A stretch of 64,000 bases of DNA from Circinella minor (GCA_016758965.1 JAEPRB010000041.1:62001-126000); one strand, 5' to 3'. Shown: positions 45,345 through 59,432, counted from the stretch's first letter. Notes: generated by a model not told the origin, from the sequence alone. Program-made: numbers and translations.

Positions 45345-48300
45345 ATGTCCGACTCAGAGGATGATTTACCTCTTGCACAACGTGCAGTACAAATCAAAAC
45401 AACTGCTTGTAAATGTTTTTTTTTTTATTCTTTAGGTTTTCCCATGGAGGGAAAAAAAATAATAATAATAATAATCATATATCTTAATTAATTGTTTTTT
45501 TTTTTTCATCTCTCTTTTTCATTTTTTTTTACTTTATATATATTATATAGCTCCTGTTCATCGTGGATCACCTAAACCACTTCCAGTGAGTGAAGGTACA
45601 CCTGATCCAAGTCAAGCGCGTACTACTACATTTATTAAAAAAGAAGAAGATAGCGATGACGATATGCCTTTGGCTATGCGATCCATTAATAATAACGCGA
45701 AACGAAGTTCTACTATCAAAAATGAAAGTGACGAAGACGATATACCTTTGGTAATTAATAATATCTTTTTTTTTCGTGTTAATATAAGCATATCTTTCTA
45801 TGAAGTTATCTCATATTTATATTTCAATTGAATTAAAAAAGGCCAAGAAACGTAAAATGTTATCCTTATCAAAGACAAACAAGGTATTTTTAAGGAAGGG
45901 GTTGAGGGGAAGCATTATATAATAATAATAATAATAATAATAATGGTTTTTTTTTTAGGTTAAAAAAGAAAAGGAATCCAATTTAAAACGTACAATAAAT
46001 GATAGTTCTGATGAAGAAGATGCAAAACCTCTTGCTAAACGTGGTAAAATAAAAACATCAAGTAAAAAATCCAAAGTAAAAAAAGAAGTTAAAGAAGAAG
46101 AAGAAGATATTTATAAATGGTGGGAACAAGAATCTAATCAAATAAGTAATGAAGATCAAGATGAAACTATTAAATGGACAACACTTCAACATAATGGTGT
46201 ATTATTTCCACCTGATTATGAACCTCATGGTATAAAAATGAAATATGATGGTAAATTTATTAATTTATCACCTGAAGCAGAAGAAGTAGCTAGTTTTTTT
46301 GCTGCATTATTAGAATCGGATCATGCCAAAAATCCTACTTTTCAAAAAAATTTCTTTCGTGATTGGCAAATGGTTTTAAAGAAAGATCCTCGTGTAAGTA
46401 AAAAATTATCTTTTTTTTTCATGTATATATAATACTCATATCTTCTTTATTTTTAAATAGAATCCAAAGATAACATCTTTTAATAAATGTGATTTTCGTC
46501 CTATTTGGGAAAAATTTGAAAAAGATAAAGAAAAGAAAAAACAAATGACTAAAGAAGAAAAATTGGTAAGAAATCTTTTTCTTCTTTTTATTATAAAAAC
46601 TTGTATATGTAAAATTAATTTTATTATTATTATTATTTTAGAGAATTAAAGAAGAAAAGGCCAAGATCGAAGAACCTTTTCTTTATGCTTATGTAGATGG
46701 TCGAAAAGAAAAAGTTGGTAACTTCAGAATTGAACCACCTGGTTTATTCCGTGGTCGAGGTGATCATCCAAAAACTGGTACTTTAAAGGTGAATAATCTT
46801 ATCCCTTCTTCCCACTTTCTTCTTTCTTGGTCCATTCTATTGTATTTCTATTATTGACTAATATATATATATATATATATTAGAAACGTGTAGCACCTGA
46901 ACAAGTAACATTGAATCTTTCCAAAGATGCTAAAATCCCAAAACCACCTAAAGGTCATAAATGGGCTGATGTTGTTCATGATCAAACTTCTACTTGGTTA
47001 GCTACATGGAAAGAAAATGTGAATGGAACAATCAAATATGTCTTTTTAGCTCAATCTTCTGCATGGAAAGGTCAAAGTGATATGCAAAAATTTGATAAAG
47101 CTCGAGAACTTAAGGTAAATAATATATAAATGAGATATCATATTTTCCTTCCTTGGATCTTTATTTTAACAAAAAATTTATATAGAAATATGTAAAACAA
47201 ATTCGAAAAGAATATTCAAAAGAACTTCATGATAAAGAAATGGTTAAAAGACAACGTGCTACAGCCATGTATTTAATTGATCGACTTGCTCTTAGAGCTG
47301 GTAATGAAAAAGGAGATGATGAAGCAGATACTGTAGGTTGTTGTTCACTTCGATATGAACATATTCAATTAGAAGCACCCAATACTTTACATTTTGATTT
47401 CCTTGGTAAAGATTCAATTCGATATCAAAATTCAGTTCAAGTGGAATCACAAGTATTTAAAAATATTAAACTTTTTAAAAAACAAGTGGGTCCTGGTAAT
47501 ATGATTTTTGATCGATTAACTGTAAGTTTTTTTCTTTTTTTTTCCTATTATTATTATTTTATTAAAAAAAAAAGGGTTTATTTTTTTTTTTACTAAATAA
47601 TAATAAAAAAAACAATTTAGACAACTGGTTTAAACAAGCATTTGAATTCATGTATGACTGGTTTATCTGCAAAAGTTTTTCGTACTTATAATGCTTCTCA
47701 TACTTTTCAGCAACAATTGGATAAATTAACCAACAAGGAAGATAGTTTACCAGATAAAATGTTATCATTTAATCGTGCCAATCGTGATGTAGCTGTTTTA
47801 TGTAACCATCAAAGGAGTGCTTCCAAATCTCATGGACAAATGATGGAACGTTTACAAGATCGTACACGCGCTTTAAAATATCAACGTATGAAACTACGTC
47901 ATACATTATTTGCTTTGGAACCTTCTTACAAGAAAAAAGCACCTTATAATGAACCTGAATCGGATATGGAAGACGATTGGATTGTTAATCATGAAACTGA
48001 ATTAATGGCCAAAGAACGTGAAAAAGTGAAAACAAAATTCCAAAAACAAAATGAAAAATTAAAATCAGAAGGAGAAAAACCATTACCTGAAAGTCATTTG
48101 AAAGAAGCTTTGAAACAAGTGAATGAATTGGAATCAAGATTGATTAAAGAACGTAAAAAGAAGAATATTTTAGATGTGAATACAAGAACAACGAGTGAAA
48201 AAGTGTTGGAAAAGATTGCCAAAATGGATGAACGTATTGCAGCAATGAAAATTCAAGCTACAGATAAGGAAGAGAATAAAGAAATTGCATTGGGAACGTC

Positions 48301-48533
48301 TAAAATGAATTATATTGATCCACGTATTAGTTTTTCATGGTGTAAAAAATATGATGTACCAGTTCAAAAGGTGTTTAATAAGACATTAATGGAAAAATTC
48401 AGATGGGCTCAACAAGTAGATGCTAACTGGGTGAGTTTTTTCTTTTTTAATTGGTATTTGTATATAAATGTTAAACATTACTATTAATCTTTAATTATTT
48501 GATTATTATTTATTCATTTTGTAGGTCTTTTAG
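45345..48533 (+). CDS. TOP1: DNA topoisomerase I (type IB)
   Basis: The enzyme relaxes supercoils in the nucleus ahead of replication and transcription. The start is [20 protein letters not shown]; the N-terminal region is Ser/Asp/Lys-rich with repeated DEDDIPL and DDDMPLA blocks typical of fungal Top1. The core has [105 protein letters not shown] and [14 protein letters not shown]. The linker is charged. The C-terminal domain has [20 protein letters not shown], with the catalytic Tyr encoded at 48311-48313, and ends [11 protein letters not shown]; the last two codons and the stop lie in a tiny final exon (48525-48533). About eleven exons. All catalytic residues recognisable by eye are present. 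Confidence 0.96.
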
Positions 48534-48987
48534 ATATTTTTCAAAACATAAAAAAAGTTTTGTTAATTTAGCAAAACTTTTATATATATAACTTTTATTA
48601 CTACAAAACCATGACTTACTATTACAACAATCGTTATTACCATCATCAAATCCATTTTATACACACATTATCACTATTAGAAAATAAAAAGAAAATAAGG
48701 AAAAAAAAAAACAAATTAATCATCAACTCAAAATATATAAAACAGCACATTTACACATCAAACATATATAAAAACAAGTATAGCAAAAATAATCGTATAC
48801 AACAAAAACAATCAAAGAAAAGAACTAGTCAGGAAGAAACGTTTTTTTTTTTTTTTTGTTATATAATTTGTGGGTGCTTTAAAAAATAAAATAAAAAATA
48901 TATATATAAAAAACAGAAAAAGAAAGATTTGCAGATACGAAAGAATGAAAAAACAGAAAGAAAAAAAAAACAATGTTATTTTTTTTT
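48534..48987. other. Convergent 3' intergenic region
   Basis: 454 bp between the 3' ends of TOP1 (+) and the Zn2Cys6 gene (-). A/T-rich with A runs near 48700, T runs near 48841-48857 and an A run near 48960. No gene. Confidence 0.65.
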
Positions 48988-49531
48988 TTACATCCAACCA
49001 TTATTATTAGATGGGTTCCATGGTTGAGAATTGTTATTGGAAGGGTTGGGAGTAGTAGTAGTAGTAGTAGTGGTAGTAGTGGTATTATTATTACTATTAT
49101 TAGCATTATTATTATTACTATGTTGTTGTTGTATTGAACCATCTTGTTGTGGTAATAAGTATGCACTCCAATCATCCAATTCTAAACTACTTGGCATAGA
49201 CCAAAATGGATTATCAGGTCTATTACGGAATTGATTTGGTTGTTGTTGTTGTTGAATTTGTGGTGATACATTGATATTATTTATATTTGAAGGTGTAGAT
49301 GCTTGAGGTGGTTGTGTGTTAGTATACATGGAAGATGAAAATGGTGTCATAGGTTGTGGTTGATGCATAGTCGGTTGTGGTTGTTGTTGTGGTTCTTGTG
49401 GTTGTTGAGAAGAAGTAGTAAAACCAAAATCAGGAATACCAAATAAGAAACTATCTGTTGAATGGAATGGTAACATCATACTTCCTGCTAAATTACTATT
49501 TTGTTGATGCTGTTGTTGTTGCTGATGTTGT

Positions 49532-49563
<32 letters not shown>

Positions 49564-50161
49564 TTGCAAGTTAGGTGTTGTAGTTTGTGGTTGTATAGCT
49601 CCTGCAGTAGGTAAACTACCTTGAATTTGATCAACTGTTGGAAACATAGTTTCCATTGGTAAACCGAATTGCCGTAATGAATGCATATCATTTTTATCTT
49701 TTTGATTTCCAGATAAAGCTATTTATTACGTTCAAAAAGTTAAAAAAAAAACGATATTATTAACTAGGATACCCACATATGTATATATCAATAGTAAAAA
49801 AAAAATACGAGATAGATAAATAATAATAAAAGGCTTACATTGTATTGTATCAGGATCAAACGTAGAGCATAAACCATTAATCCAATCACCATTGACAAGA
49901 GACGAAGGTGTAGATCCTCCACTACTAGGTCGATCAGGTGGTGGTGGTTGTTGATGATTATAAAGTGTATTATGGGTATTTGTTTGACCAGCCGTTGTCA
50001 TATGAGTAGTAAGAGGAGAAGGTGAACCAGTACTACTACTACCACGACCTACATCTGATGTTCTTGGTGACATGCCAACTTTAAAACCAGGTTGTGCATT
50101 ACATGAAGATGTCCTTGGTCCTGTTGGTTGATAATGAGGTTGTTGTTGTTGTTGTTGTTGT

Positions 50162-50232
<71 letters not shown>

Positions 50233-53200
50233 TGTGGGTGGTAGTTGTGGTACAGATGATGATGAAGAAGGTGGAGAAGAATTGGAAGTACGACGTTGTC
50301 TTCGTTTCCGTTTTCCTTTTGCTAATGTTTGTGCCTGATGATGTTGATCATCATCTGTTAACTCTGATAATACATGAGCACCTACCGAAATATTTCTTGT
50401 TTCCATCAACTGTTTTAATACATTAAACAATCTTCCAGCTGCAGGCGATAATTTCGATAAACGTTTAATTACACCCATAGCTTTAATAATATTTGATTTC
50501 GCCACATCGGCCACAATACTATCTGTACTGGCTGCATTATAAATATGAATTAATGAAGCAGTAAATACAGGATAAATTGAAAAACTCCAAGACACCAACA
50601 TAAAATCTCGATAATGCATTTTTTCTGCAATATCTACACATCGTGTTGCTGCATTTGTACAAATCGTTAAAGAGGACATGGATAATCGAGTATCATGACC
50701 ATTCTTTTTTTCTCGTTCAATAAAAGGTCGATGTAAAAGAACTAGTAAGGTGCAATAAGTCAAATAAATCAAACCAGACATACTGAGTAAGGGTTGATGA
50801 CTTCTACTATCCAATCGACTGACATTAGTGGATGAAATTTGTAAAGAAGGTGGTAAATTGGCACGCCATTCTGATAGTGCATTGTCAAGATAAGAGACAA
50901 TGGCATCACTACCATGTTGAGCACTATATCTTTTCGCACGTGGGGTATATAAGCCTTGAAGAATACGTCCCAATAATTCAGATAATTTGGCCAATTGGAC
51001 AAAAGGTTGATAAATAGGAATTCGATCGACTTTCACCTTTTGTGCAATGGATGGATCAAGGGATGGAAATCTTAAACTGTCATTACTCTCTGTAGTAGAA
51101 TCATCTTCTTTACTAGGTGTATCCATGACTTCTTCCCAACTTGAACTTTCATTCGGATATACTTCATCACAATCTTCATCAAAAATCGTTTGGGGTCGAC
51201 CTGTAGCTGCTGCTGACCATTTATCCATAATATAAACAGCCCACCATAATCTTCGTCTAGTTTCTTTTTCACTATCTGGAATATCCCATCCCTCACTCGA
51301 TCGATGTAATCCTAAATCTTGTGCCTAGAAAAAAAAACATCGAATGAATAAACAAAAAAAAAAAAAAATTAAAGAGACTTTAATGTTTTTTTTTTTTTTA
51401 TTACTTTACCATACGTGTTGCTGCGGAATTTAATAACCATCCACTTGCTGCTTTTTCATCTAAACTTGCACGATGAAATTGTCCAATTACTAAAGCTTGA
51501 ATAGTTGCCACACAAGGTGTATAACGTCCTTTAACATAAACTAATAAATGATCAAATAGATTTTCTGACCATCCTTCTTGTAAATCCCAATTATCTGGTT
51601 CATCTGGTAATACTTTATCACCAAAAAATCGACAATTATGAACATATCGAACCGCAGCACCATAAATTGCACATAGTAATGAAGGAGCAGGGTAATCACC
51701 TAATTGTCGACGATATTGTTTCAAAAATAAAATTTTGTTAATGACAGGTAAACCAGGATGAATATATGTAAAATATCTAATAAATAATAATAAAAAAAAT
51801 TTTGTTTTGTTTTGTTTTGTTTTTTTTTTCAATTTAAAATTCCAATTCTTTCACTTCTCTTTAGGTGTAGAGATTATTATTATTTTTTTCTTTTTATATA
51901 ACTTACACTCGCATTAAACGATCACTTGTAACCCTATCAATTCCTGCCACGGCATAAATCCAATCATTCATTGTATTAATAGTTTGACCAGGTTTCAATT
52001 TACCAGCGGCTCGGAGCATTCGTTCACTAGCACCTTGAGCTCTTTCTTCATCATCTTCTTTGTACAACAATAAACTGTGGCCAAACTTGCGTACTTTAAA
52101 ACCAATGGTTGACGCCACCCGAGCATCTTCAAAATTGATTTTTTGAGCAAGAAATGGTAACGGACTCATATCACCCACATATCGAGTGATACCAGTACTA
52201 TTTAATGATGACAAGCCAGATGGGTCATGTTTCCAACTATTATTCTTATCATTAGAAGAAGTATTTGATTCATCTTTTTTGTTGTCTTTTTCGTTCTTTG
52301 TAGTATTGGTATTAGTAGCTGATTTATCCGTTTCTGTTACTGTTGTTGTTGTTGTTTCAGTACTATTATTGTTAACATGCTGGAGTTGATCTTTGGATTC
52401 GGCGCCTGTCCCGGGAATAGTCAATATATCGTTTCCTTTTTTTGTTGATTCATGGGTCGTATTATTATTATTTTCCCGCTTTCCATGACTTTGATTATTA
52501 TCGTCAGCTGTTTCTTTTTCTTTTTCTTGTACTTGTACTTCTTCTTCCTCTTCATCATTATCATCATCAGCCAATCCACCTAATATACGTTCCATTCGCT
52601 TTAATCGATTTTCCAATACTTCAATATAACTAAATAAAAAAATAAAGAATATTAATTATAAAACTTTTTATTGTTTTTTTTTCCAATAATAACTTTACCC
52701 TTTAGGTGGTCCACGCTTCTTGGCACTATTAATAATTAGATATTACAAATATTAGATAATTGATAATAATTAATCGGTTCAATGGTCAACCCGAACTCCG
52801 GTTTTTTTTTTTTTTTTTTTCTGTAACTTCATCATCAATCAATCCATTTTATAGAAACAATGAATTTTTTTTTTTTTTTTTTTTTTTTTTAGTTTGATCC
52901 TTCACCTCACCAACCCTAACACTACCCCAAAAAAAAAATGAATCATACTATATAAAAGTTTTTTTTTTTTTTTACCTATCATTAAAAGTACATTCTATTT
53001 TACCAAGTTGACAATTTTTACATATAGTTCCAGGACCTGAAGTATCACATTTAATCTTTTTTCTTCTACATCCATCACTATTAGATACATATATAATAGA
53101 TTAATTTAAGTCTTGCATAATTTAAGTTTGATATTGTAATAAAATATATATATAATAATCATCTTTTTTTTTATTTACCATGCTCTACTTATACGTATTC

Positions 53201-53612
53201 GTTTGGCATCGTGACGATCGTCACGCCATTCAGGTAATATAGCATTGGGTAGAATGGGTTGTTGTGGTTGTTGTGGTTGTGAAGCATGAGAATGTAAATG
53301 GTGTTGTTGTTGAGTAGGAGGAGGAGGAATAGGTGGACCACGATAATAAGCAGGATACGGATAATTAGAAGTAGGAACTGATGAAGAATTTGCATAATCG
53401 TGGTGTTGTGGTTGTGCTTGCATATAAGGTTGTGGTTGAAGAGGTCTTAATCCTGGTTTAGCATGTGGGTCCATTCCATAATTAGTAGTAGTATTAGTAT
53501 ATATTGAAGGGTGTTGATTTGTTGACGACGAAGGAGAAGAAGAAGACGGTTGTTGTTGTTGTTGTTGAGTCGAAGATTCATTGGAACCTGACCAACGAAT
53601 GGGCATAGACAT
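48988..53612 (-). CDS. Zn2Cys6 fungal-specific transcription factor
   Basis: The start is MSMPIRWSGSNESSTQ (53612), with a Gln/Pro/His-rich head. The zinc cluster starts at the exon border: RISRACDGCRRKKIKCDTS, then TICKNCQLGKIECTFND, with all six Cys at the usual spacing. A 27-nt exon gives the linker AKKRGPPKG, followed by the dimerising heptad helix YIEVLENRLKRMERILGGL. Further on is the fungal-specific middle homology region: MNDWIYAVAGIDRVTSDRLM, FTYIHPGLPVINKILFLKQY, PSLLCAIYGAAVRYVHNCRF and QLAKLSELLGRILQGLYTPR. The C-terminal part is low complexity, with a Gln run of about 30 and a Thr run, and ends NNNGWM. Similar proteins in Mucoromycota are annotated as xylanolytic or glucose-responsive regulators; that role is not proven here. 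About eleven exons. Confidence 0.93.
50141..50233 (-). repeat. Polyglutamine tract with CAGCAA hexamer repeat
   Basis: The plus strand repeats TTGCTG about ten times after a TTG run. It encodes about 30 Gln in the Zn2Cys6 protein between the homology region and the C-terminal tail. Confidence 0.9.
52699..52725 (-). other. 27-nt microexon for the zinc-cluster linker
   Basis: On the minus strand AATAG precedes 27 bases encoding AKKRGPPKG (with shared border codons), followed by donor GTAAAG. Its neighbours are the exon ending IECTFND and the exon starting YIEVLENR. The frame continues only if this exon is included as read. Confidence 0.85.
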
Positions 53613-55940
53613 TATTATTTAACTATTATTTTTAAAATTAAGAAGAAATAACTGCAAATAATAAAAAAAAAAAAAAGCACCCAAAAATATGTAAGAATAT
53701 ATATATATAACGTCCGTCTGTAAATGAAAATTATATAATTTATAAGAAGTCTCTCAGTTTTTGAAAAACATATCCCAAGTTTTTTGAAGAATAAAAAATA
53801 TCGTTGAAAAAAAAAAAGATATTTAATAGTATTTTTTTGGTTCTTGTTTAAGTCTTTCTTTCACTCACTCACACACACACTCACTCACTTATAAAGAAAA
53901 AAAAAGGTGGGGGGGTGTTCCATAAAGTTTAATAGGTTCTTAACTTTTACCCGAAAGTTAAAAAAAAACAAAAAGTCCGAGAAATAAACCAAAAACCTTA
54001 GTTATTCAAGTCAATTCTAAACATTGATAAATATATATATATATATACTTATAATCAATTAATATTATATAAAAGATGAATCTACTATGTAACTAATAAT
54101 CTAAATAATTATTTCTAAAAGAAAACTATTTCCACATGATTTTATATATTTGGGTTACAATTTGTGATCCAACTTGGATATTTTATTCATGAATAGGAAA
54201 TAAGGTATTACGTTCTTTCTACACTATTCCCCACACATAAATCACATTCAATAATAAACATCGTCTACTTTTCTCCACATCATTATAGATGTGTCAATAT
54301 TTGTTGTGTTGTCATTTGATCTTATCTAAGGCTCTTTTTTTTTCTTTATCTTATATCACTTAATTAAATAAATCTATAGGGTTGTTAATGAGAATATATT
54401 TGAATTTTCAGTTATTGTATTGTAATGTAGAATAATTGACGTAGCTAAAAAATAATTACGTAATACCAAGTTCCCTTTGACTTTGATGGAAGGGCGGCTT
54501 TTTTACTAATTTATTGTAGTACTAATCATAATCATTTCCTGCTAGTATAGTTGCAACCTGTACCCTCGCATTATGGATCACATCTAATCTATTTCAATGT
54601 CAGCATGTCAAAGAGATTGGAACCATAATCATTTTTATATTACGTATCTATAAAGGTTTATTCAAGACAAAGTTTTATCTGCTAATAGATAATATACTAA
54701 ATTCTTGATTCGATCACTATATTCAAGTTCATGCATAATATATTACCTAAGGTAGTGAATTGAATAACTTCTTCAATTATTTGTACTTTACTTTGCATTA
54801 ACAGACAGCGCCGTCTTCAGCATATTTTATATAAATAGTAAACTGGTTTTCCACTTGACACAAAATCTAACTTTTAGACTTGATATAATGTATGCCCCTC
54901 ATGATTCTATTATCTGTTGATGTCCTCTTACAACATTTAGCAAATGTATTAACGGTAATTTATTTGTTGTGTACATCTAGCACAACAGAAAAGAATAAAT
55001 CCAAGCCCATTTTCATTGAGTGTTTTGATGTAATGTTCTAGTTAAATTTCTTATTAGGCTCTTTTTTTTAAAAAAGAAAAATGTTGTAACAGTTTGTCGT
55101 ACTATTTCAAATGCAATAAGATTGAGATACATGTATGAATGGATTATATAGCTCTAGAAATAAAAGTTTATTTTTGTTATTGATTTTGATTATAATACAG
55201 TATTCAGAGTTATTGTTGGAGATAAAAAAAAAAGCACAGGCCTTCCTACTATACCTCTTTTATATAAATCTTACAATCACATCGGAGACAATTAAGTAGC
55301 AGGACTGGTGTTACGTCAAAAAGCATTTAAAAACGGGGGGGGTGGAAGATTGGGATCAGACAATACTCTCTTGTGAACTCACTCAATACTAATATTCAAC
55401 CACTCCTCCTGTACCGTTGAAAGTGTTCCTTTGTTTCCTACTTGGATTAATTAAGATTGCTACCTCAAAGAGTATTCATTGACTAACTTAAATTTTTCTC
55501 GTCTTGATATTTGTGTAAGGTTATATATTAACTAGTGAACAAAATGGACGTGCTACTGGTTTATAATTTAACATTGATCCAATGTTCTACTAATGTATTT
55601 CCAATTTCTTATTTTAACGTTTTACAAGCTTCTTGAATTCCTCAAACTCAGTAATACAACACGAATAAATAAAAAATCAACGTTCGAATGTCATCATATG
55701 AGTATCAACCTTCTTTTGAAGTAGACTTAATAGTACAAAATTATAAAAAAAAAAGAAAAGAAAAAGGGAGGGGGGCGTGTACTTTAGCATAATCCTTAAT
55801 TCTAAAATGATATAATACAAATTGAAGCTGCAAGTGACCACGTTTTTTTTTTCTCAAAAAATTCGTAAAAGCAGCCTATCCTTGTCGACCGTCATAGGCC
55901 CGCTTTTTTTTTTTTTTTCTACCAAAAAAAAAAAAAAGTT
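53613..55940. other. Intergenic, 2.3 kb, no gene seen
   Basis: The promoter region of the Zn2Cys6 gene (-) and of the Shg1-like gene (+). It contains an ACTC/ACAC repeat near 53863-53890 and an AT run at 54031-54047. No open frame of interest. Confidence 0.6.
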
Positions 55941-56540
55941 ATGACACCAGACGAGATTGTATTACAACTTAAAAGAAAAGGAACTTTTGATCAACTACGT
56001 AAACATTTACTTTCAGAATTTCAGAATCAGGTACTCAGCAATTAAAAAGCAACAACACCAAAACTTTAGTATTATTATTATTCTTATTTACCTACCCTTA
56101 AAAAAAACCCGATATCCCTCCCGTAATTCAACTTTTTTTATTCCTTCATTCACATAAAACGTAGCATGAAGGACAAACGTTTTTAGAAAATGTAAACAAT
56201 TTTATGGAAGAAAAAACGAGTAAAGATCCATCATTATTAGAAAAAGAACGATCGACATTTCATAGTTTAATGATGAATGAATTGGAAAAGTAATATATTT
56301 CGGTTTCCCTTGACGACCCACTTATTTATTATTTATATTGTACATGTTATACTTAACGAAAAACGTCGCTTTTATTATTTTATTCATCATAGAACCGGTA
56401 TGTTTCAATCGGTTCATAAACAGGTTCTTGAAACTTTATTACAACAAAATTATTATCAAGTTCAAGTGGATGAACAATTAAAACTTGTATTGGATTCTAC
56501 TGGTGCCACTACTTCTTCTGCATCCAAAAATGATGATTAA
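55941..56540 (+). CDS. SHG1: Shg1/BOD1-domain protein, COMPASS subunit-like
   Basis: A small protein of about 120 residues in three exons (55941-56030, about 56166-56289, about 56393-56540). It starts MTPDEIVLQLKRKGTFDQLR, the typical Shg1/BOD1 start (KxKGxFDxLR), followed by KHLLSEFQNQHEGQTFLENV and LEKTGMFQSVHKQVLETLLQ. In yeast Shg1 is a subunit of the Set1/COMPASS histone H3K4 methyltransferase; animal BOD1 proteins act at kinetochores and in SETD1B complexes. The assignment rests on the N-terminal motif, length and helical pattern. The tail is Ser/Asp-rich and short. Confidence 0.8.
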
Positions 56541-56863
56541 GTAAAGACCAATTCGATCAATTACGTATATACCCTCTCTTTATTTATCTGAAATTATCAA
56601 AAAGCTCCTCCATTTATATATATATATAGAAAATAATATAGTACGTATGACTACAATACTAGATAAAATGGGATAATAATAATAATAAATAGATTACTTA
56701 TCAATCTTTTTTTTTATCAATAAGAATAATAGAAAAATATATACAATATGTTATATAAAAAGAAAATGAATAGAAAGTTAAATAATGATGGGAGATATGA
56801 ATGATAAATTTGAAAATAGTATGAAAAAGAAGAATAAAAATGCAAGATTGAAAGTTACAAAAT
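56541..56863. other. Convergent 3' region
   Basis: 323 bp between the Shg1-like gene (+) and the sugar porter gene (-). AT-rich, with a short TAA repeat near 56674-56688. No gene. Confidence 0.6.
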
Positions 56864-58738
56864 TTAAGATTTCTTCTCACTAACGGAAGAAGCTGGTGGT
56901 GACAGTGCAGCTTGAATATCTAGATCATACCATCCTAATTGACGACCAATATCTTCGATAGAACGTTTCTTGGTTTCAATTATAAAGAAAAAGATAAAAA
57001 GAGACAAAAGGAAAGTCAATCCAACAAAGATAAGGAATACATAATCACCACATGCACTGGCTAAAGAAGGAAAAATCAATCCAATAATAAAATTAAAAAA
57101 CCAATTGCTCATTAATGCTGCAGCACAACCAGCCCCAACAGCATAAGAAGGTAAACATTCAGCAGTATATAAAAATGGAATAATGCCTAGTAATATATAA
57201 ATATGTATAAAGTTAAGTCTTTTTTTTTGTTCCTTTTCATATTAATACATTTAATGCATAATAATTAAATATATATAATTTACCTAAACCAACACCAAAA
57301 GATGCGACAAATAACATGATACAAACAACTTGAAGAACTGGAATATCTTGTGTCATACCAACTACCATAAGTGCTGCAAATATACACATACATACAGATG
57401 AAATTAGCATCAACATTTTTCGTCCCAGTCGATCAATTAATGATTGTCCGACAATCGTGGCCACAATGTTAAGTGCTGCTACACCTACAGTCACATAAGC
57501 AGCATTATCACCAAAAGATGCTTCAAAAATACTTGTTGAATAATACATGATAGCATTGATGCCCGTTAATTGGGATCCAGCATGTAAAATCATTTGTTGC
57601 ATTGTCAAAATAGCCAATTTACGAATTCGCATGACTTGAAATAATGTCAGAGCACTTGTATTATTCTTTTTTGTTTCTACTGATAACTTTTCAATTTTAC
57701 CACTATCATCATCGTCGTCGATCAGAGTAGTATCATTGCTGCTAGGTGATGATGTGGATGAATTATTATTGTTAAGAACACCATGGATCATTTCTGTAAA
57801 TTCTTCTTCAATATTTCCTTTACGAAGTCTTAACATAACAGCACGTGCTTCATCAATTCGATTACGTCCAATAAGCCATCGTGGTGATCTTGAACAAAAG
57901 ATTAAACCAGCAGCTTGAACAATAGCCGGTACAACCGTAATAGCAGTAACTACACGCCAACCTACAGGAGTTCTTAAACCAAGACCAATAGCTTCAATAA
58001 GAAAGATACCAATAGTAGTAAATAATTGTAAGAATGCAACTAATACACCACGATGAGAAGGAGGTGAAATTTCTGTAATATATACGGATACAATAGTAGT
58101 CTATTATATAGATTAAGTTTAGTTAGTTATATATACGTAGTAGTAGTAGTAGTAGTAGTAGTGTCAAATATTTTACACACAATCCATAAATGCTCTAAGC
58201 GCAGTAAAATTTTTGAAATGTTTTTTTTTCTTACCATGAAACCTGAAGTAACACCGACAAAGATTCTTCCAACAGCAAATTGTCCACTAGTTGTTGAAGT
58301 TGAAATAAATACAGCACCAATTACAAATAATGCGTTCATAAATAACATGGAATCTCGTCTGCCAAATCTTTCTGCTAATGTTCCTGAAGAGATAGCACCT
58401 AATAAACCACCAACAGCAAGCATACCGGTTGCGACACCCCTTTTTTTTTTTTTTTGAAGCCAATTAGTATGAATATAAATCCTCGGGTGGAAATTAATAC
58501 TTGTTATCAATAAAAGAAAAATAAAACGTACGTACCAAATCCAATCATTCATTTTAATACATTGTGGTAATGAACTACCAGGATAATATGTAACATGATC
58601 GCTATCAGGACAATTTCGAACATAATAGCTTGGAACATTTAATGCACTTGTATTGATACCACTATTTAAAGTGCCAAGTGAAGCAATCAATGAACAAAAT
58701 ATGACAAAAGGTTTTACACCAGCTTGTCGAGAATCCAT
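56864..58738 (-). CDS. MFS sugar (hexose-type) transporter
   Basis: Plasma-membrane sugar porter of the major facilitator superfamily. The start is MDSRQAGVKPFVIFCSLIAS (58738). Family motifs: GVATGMLAVGGLLGAISSGT then ERFGRRDSM (GRR loop), FAVGRIFVGVTSGFM, EISPPSHRGVLVAFLQLFTT, RSPRWLIGRNRIDEARAVML (PESPRWL variant), QLTGINAIMYYSTSIFEASF, SLIDRLGRKMLMLISS, LYTAECLPSYAVGAGCAAAL (PAExxP variant) and ETKKRSIEDIGRQLGW (PETKG variant, Gly lost). Between helices 6 and 7 there is a Ser/Asn/Asp insertion. About six exons. The first intron ends in an A15 tract before its AG, but has a perfect TACTAAT branch site upstream. The sugar substrate is not decidable. Confidence 0.93.
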
Positions 58739-59432
58739 TATCTCTTATATTATAATACAAGGATTAAATTAAAAATAGGGATATTTAAAAATAAGAATAT
58801 ATAGAAAAAAAAGTTTTTTTTCTCTCAAATCTAAATCAATTGAGAAAAATAAAAAAGAAGAAATGATAGTTAAAATTATTATGATAACAATTTGTTGTGA
58901 TATAACTATCAGCTTTATTTAAATAAAACAAGTTGATACAGAGAAAATATATATATATATAATATAAAGGATGAATATATCTCCACGGAAACCATATTAT
59001 GCGTGTAATGTATTTTTGAATAATAAATTATGTAACATAACCAAAATTGGTTATAATGAGTTTGATTTGTTAATCATATTACAATAATAAATAATACTTT
59101 AAAAAACTCTAAGCTTCTTTTTGTTCTCCAAGTTTTTTATTTGTTTTTCCGATCCGTTCCCTTTTGTTTCCGATCGTAGTACAACAAAAGCCATCCGCTG
59201 TAATTATCCAATCGTAGATCCATTTCTTTAAGCTTTTTAACATTTCGGGGTAGTACCAAATAAGAGGAGGGGTCCCGACAAATAAAATCTCCACGGGGTG
59301 AATGCTTATTGATCTAGCGGGAAGAAGACTAAAATTTTTTTTGTTTCAAAGGAAAAAGAGAATAAATAGTTCTGTATTATTCACTTAGACACGTTAAATA
59401 ATCTATTCTATATTACAATCAATAATAGTAAA

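Noticed and set aside
56864..58738. Sugar porter and Zn2Cys6 factor as a co-regulated sugar-use cluster
   Set aside because: They are separated by the Shg1-like gene and 2.3 kb, and no catabolic enzyme is nearby; adjacency alone is weak.
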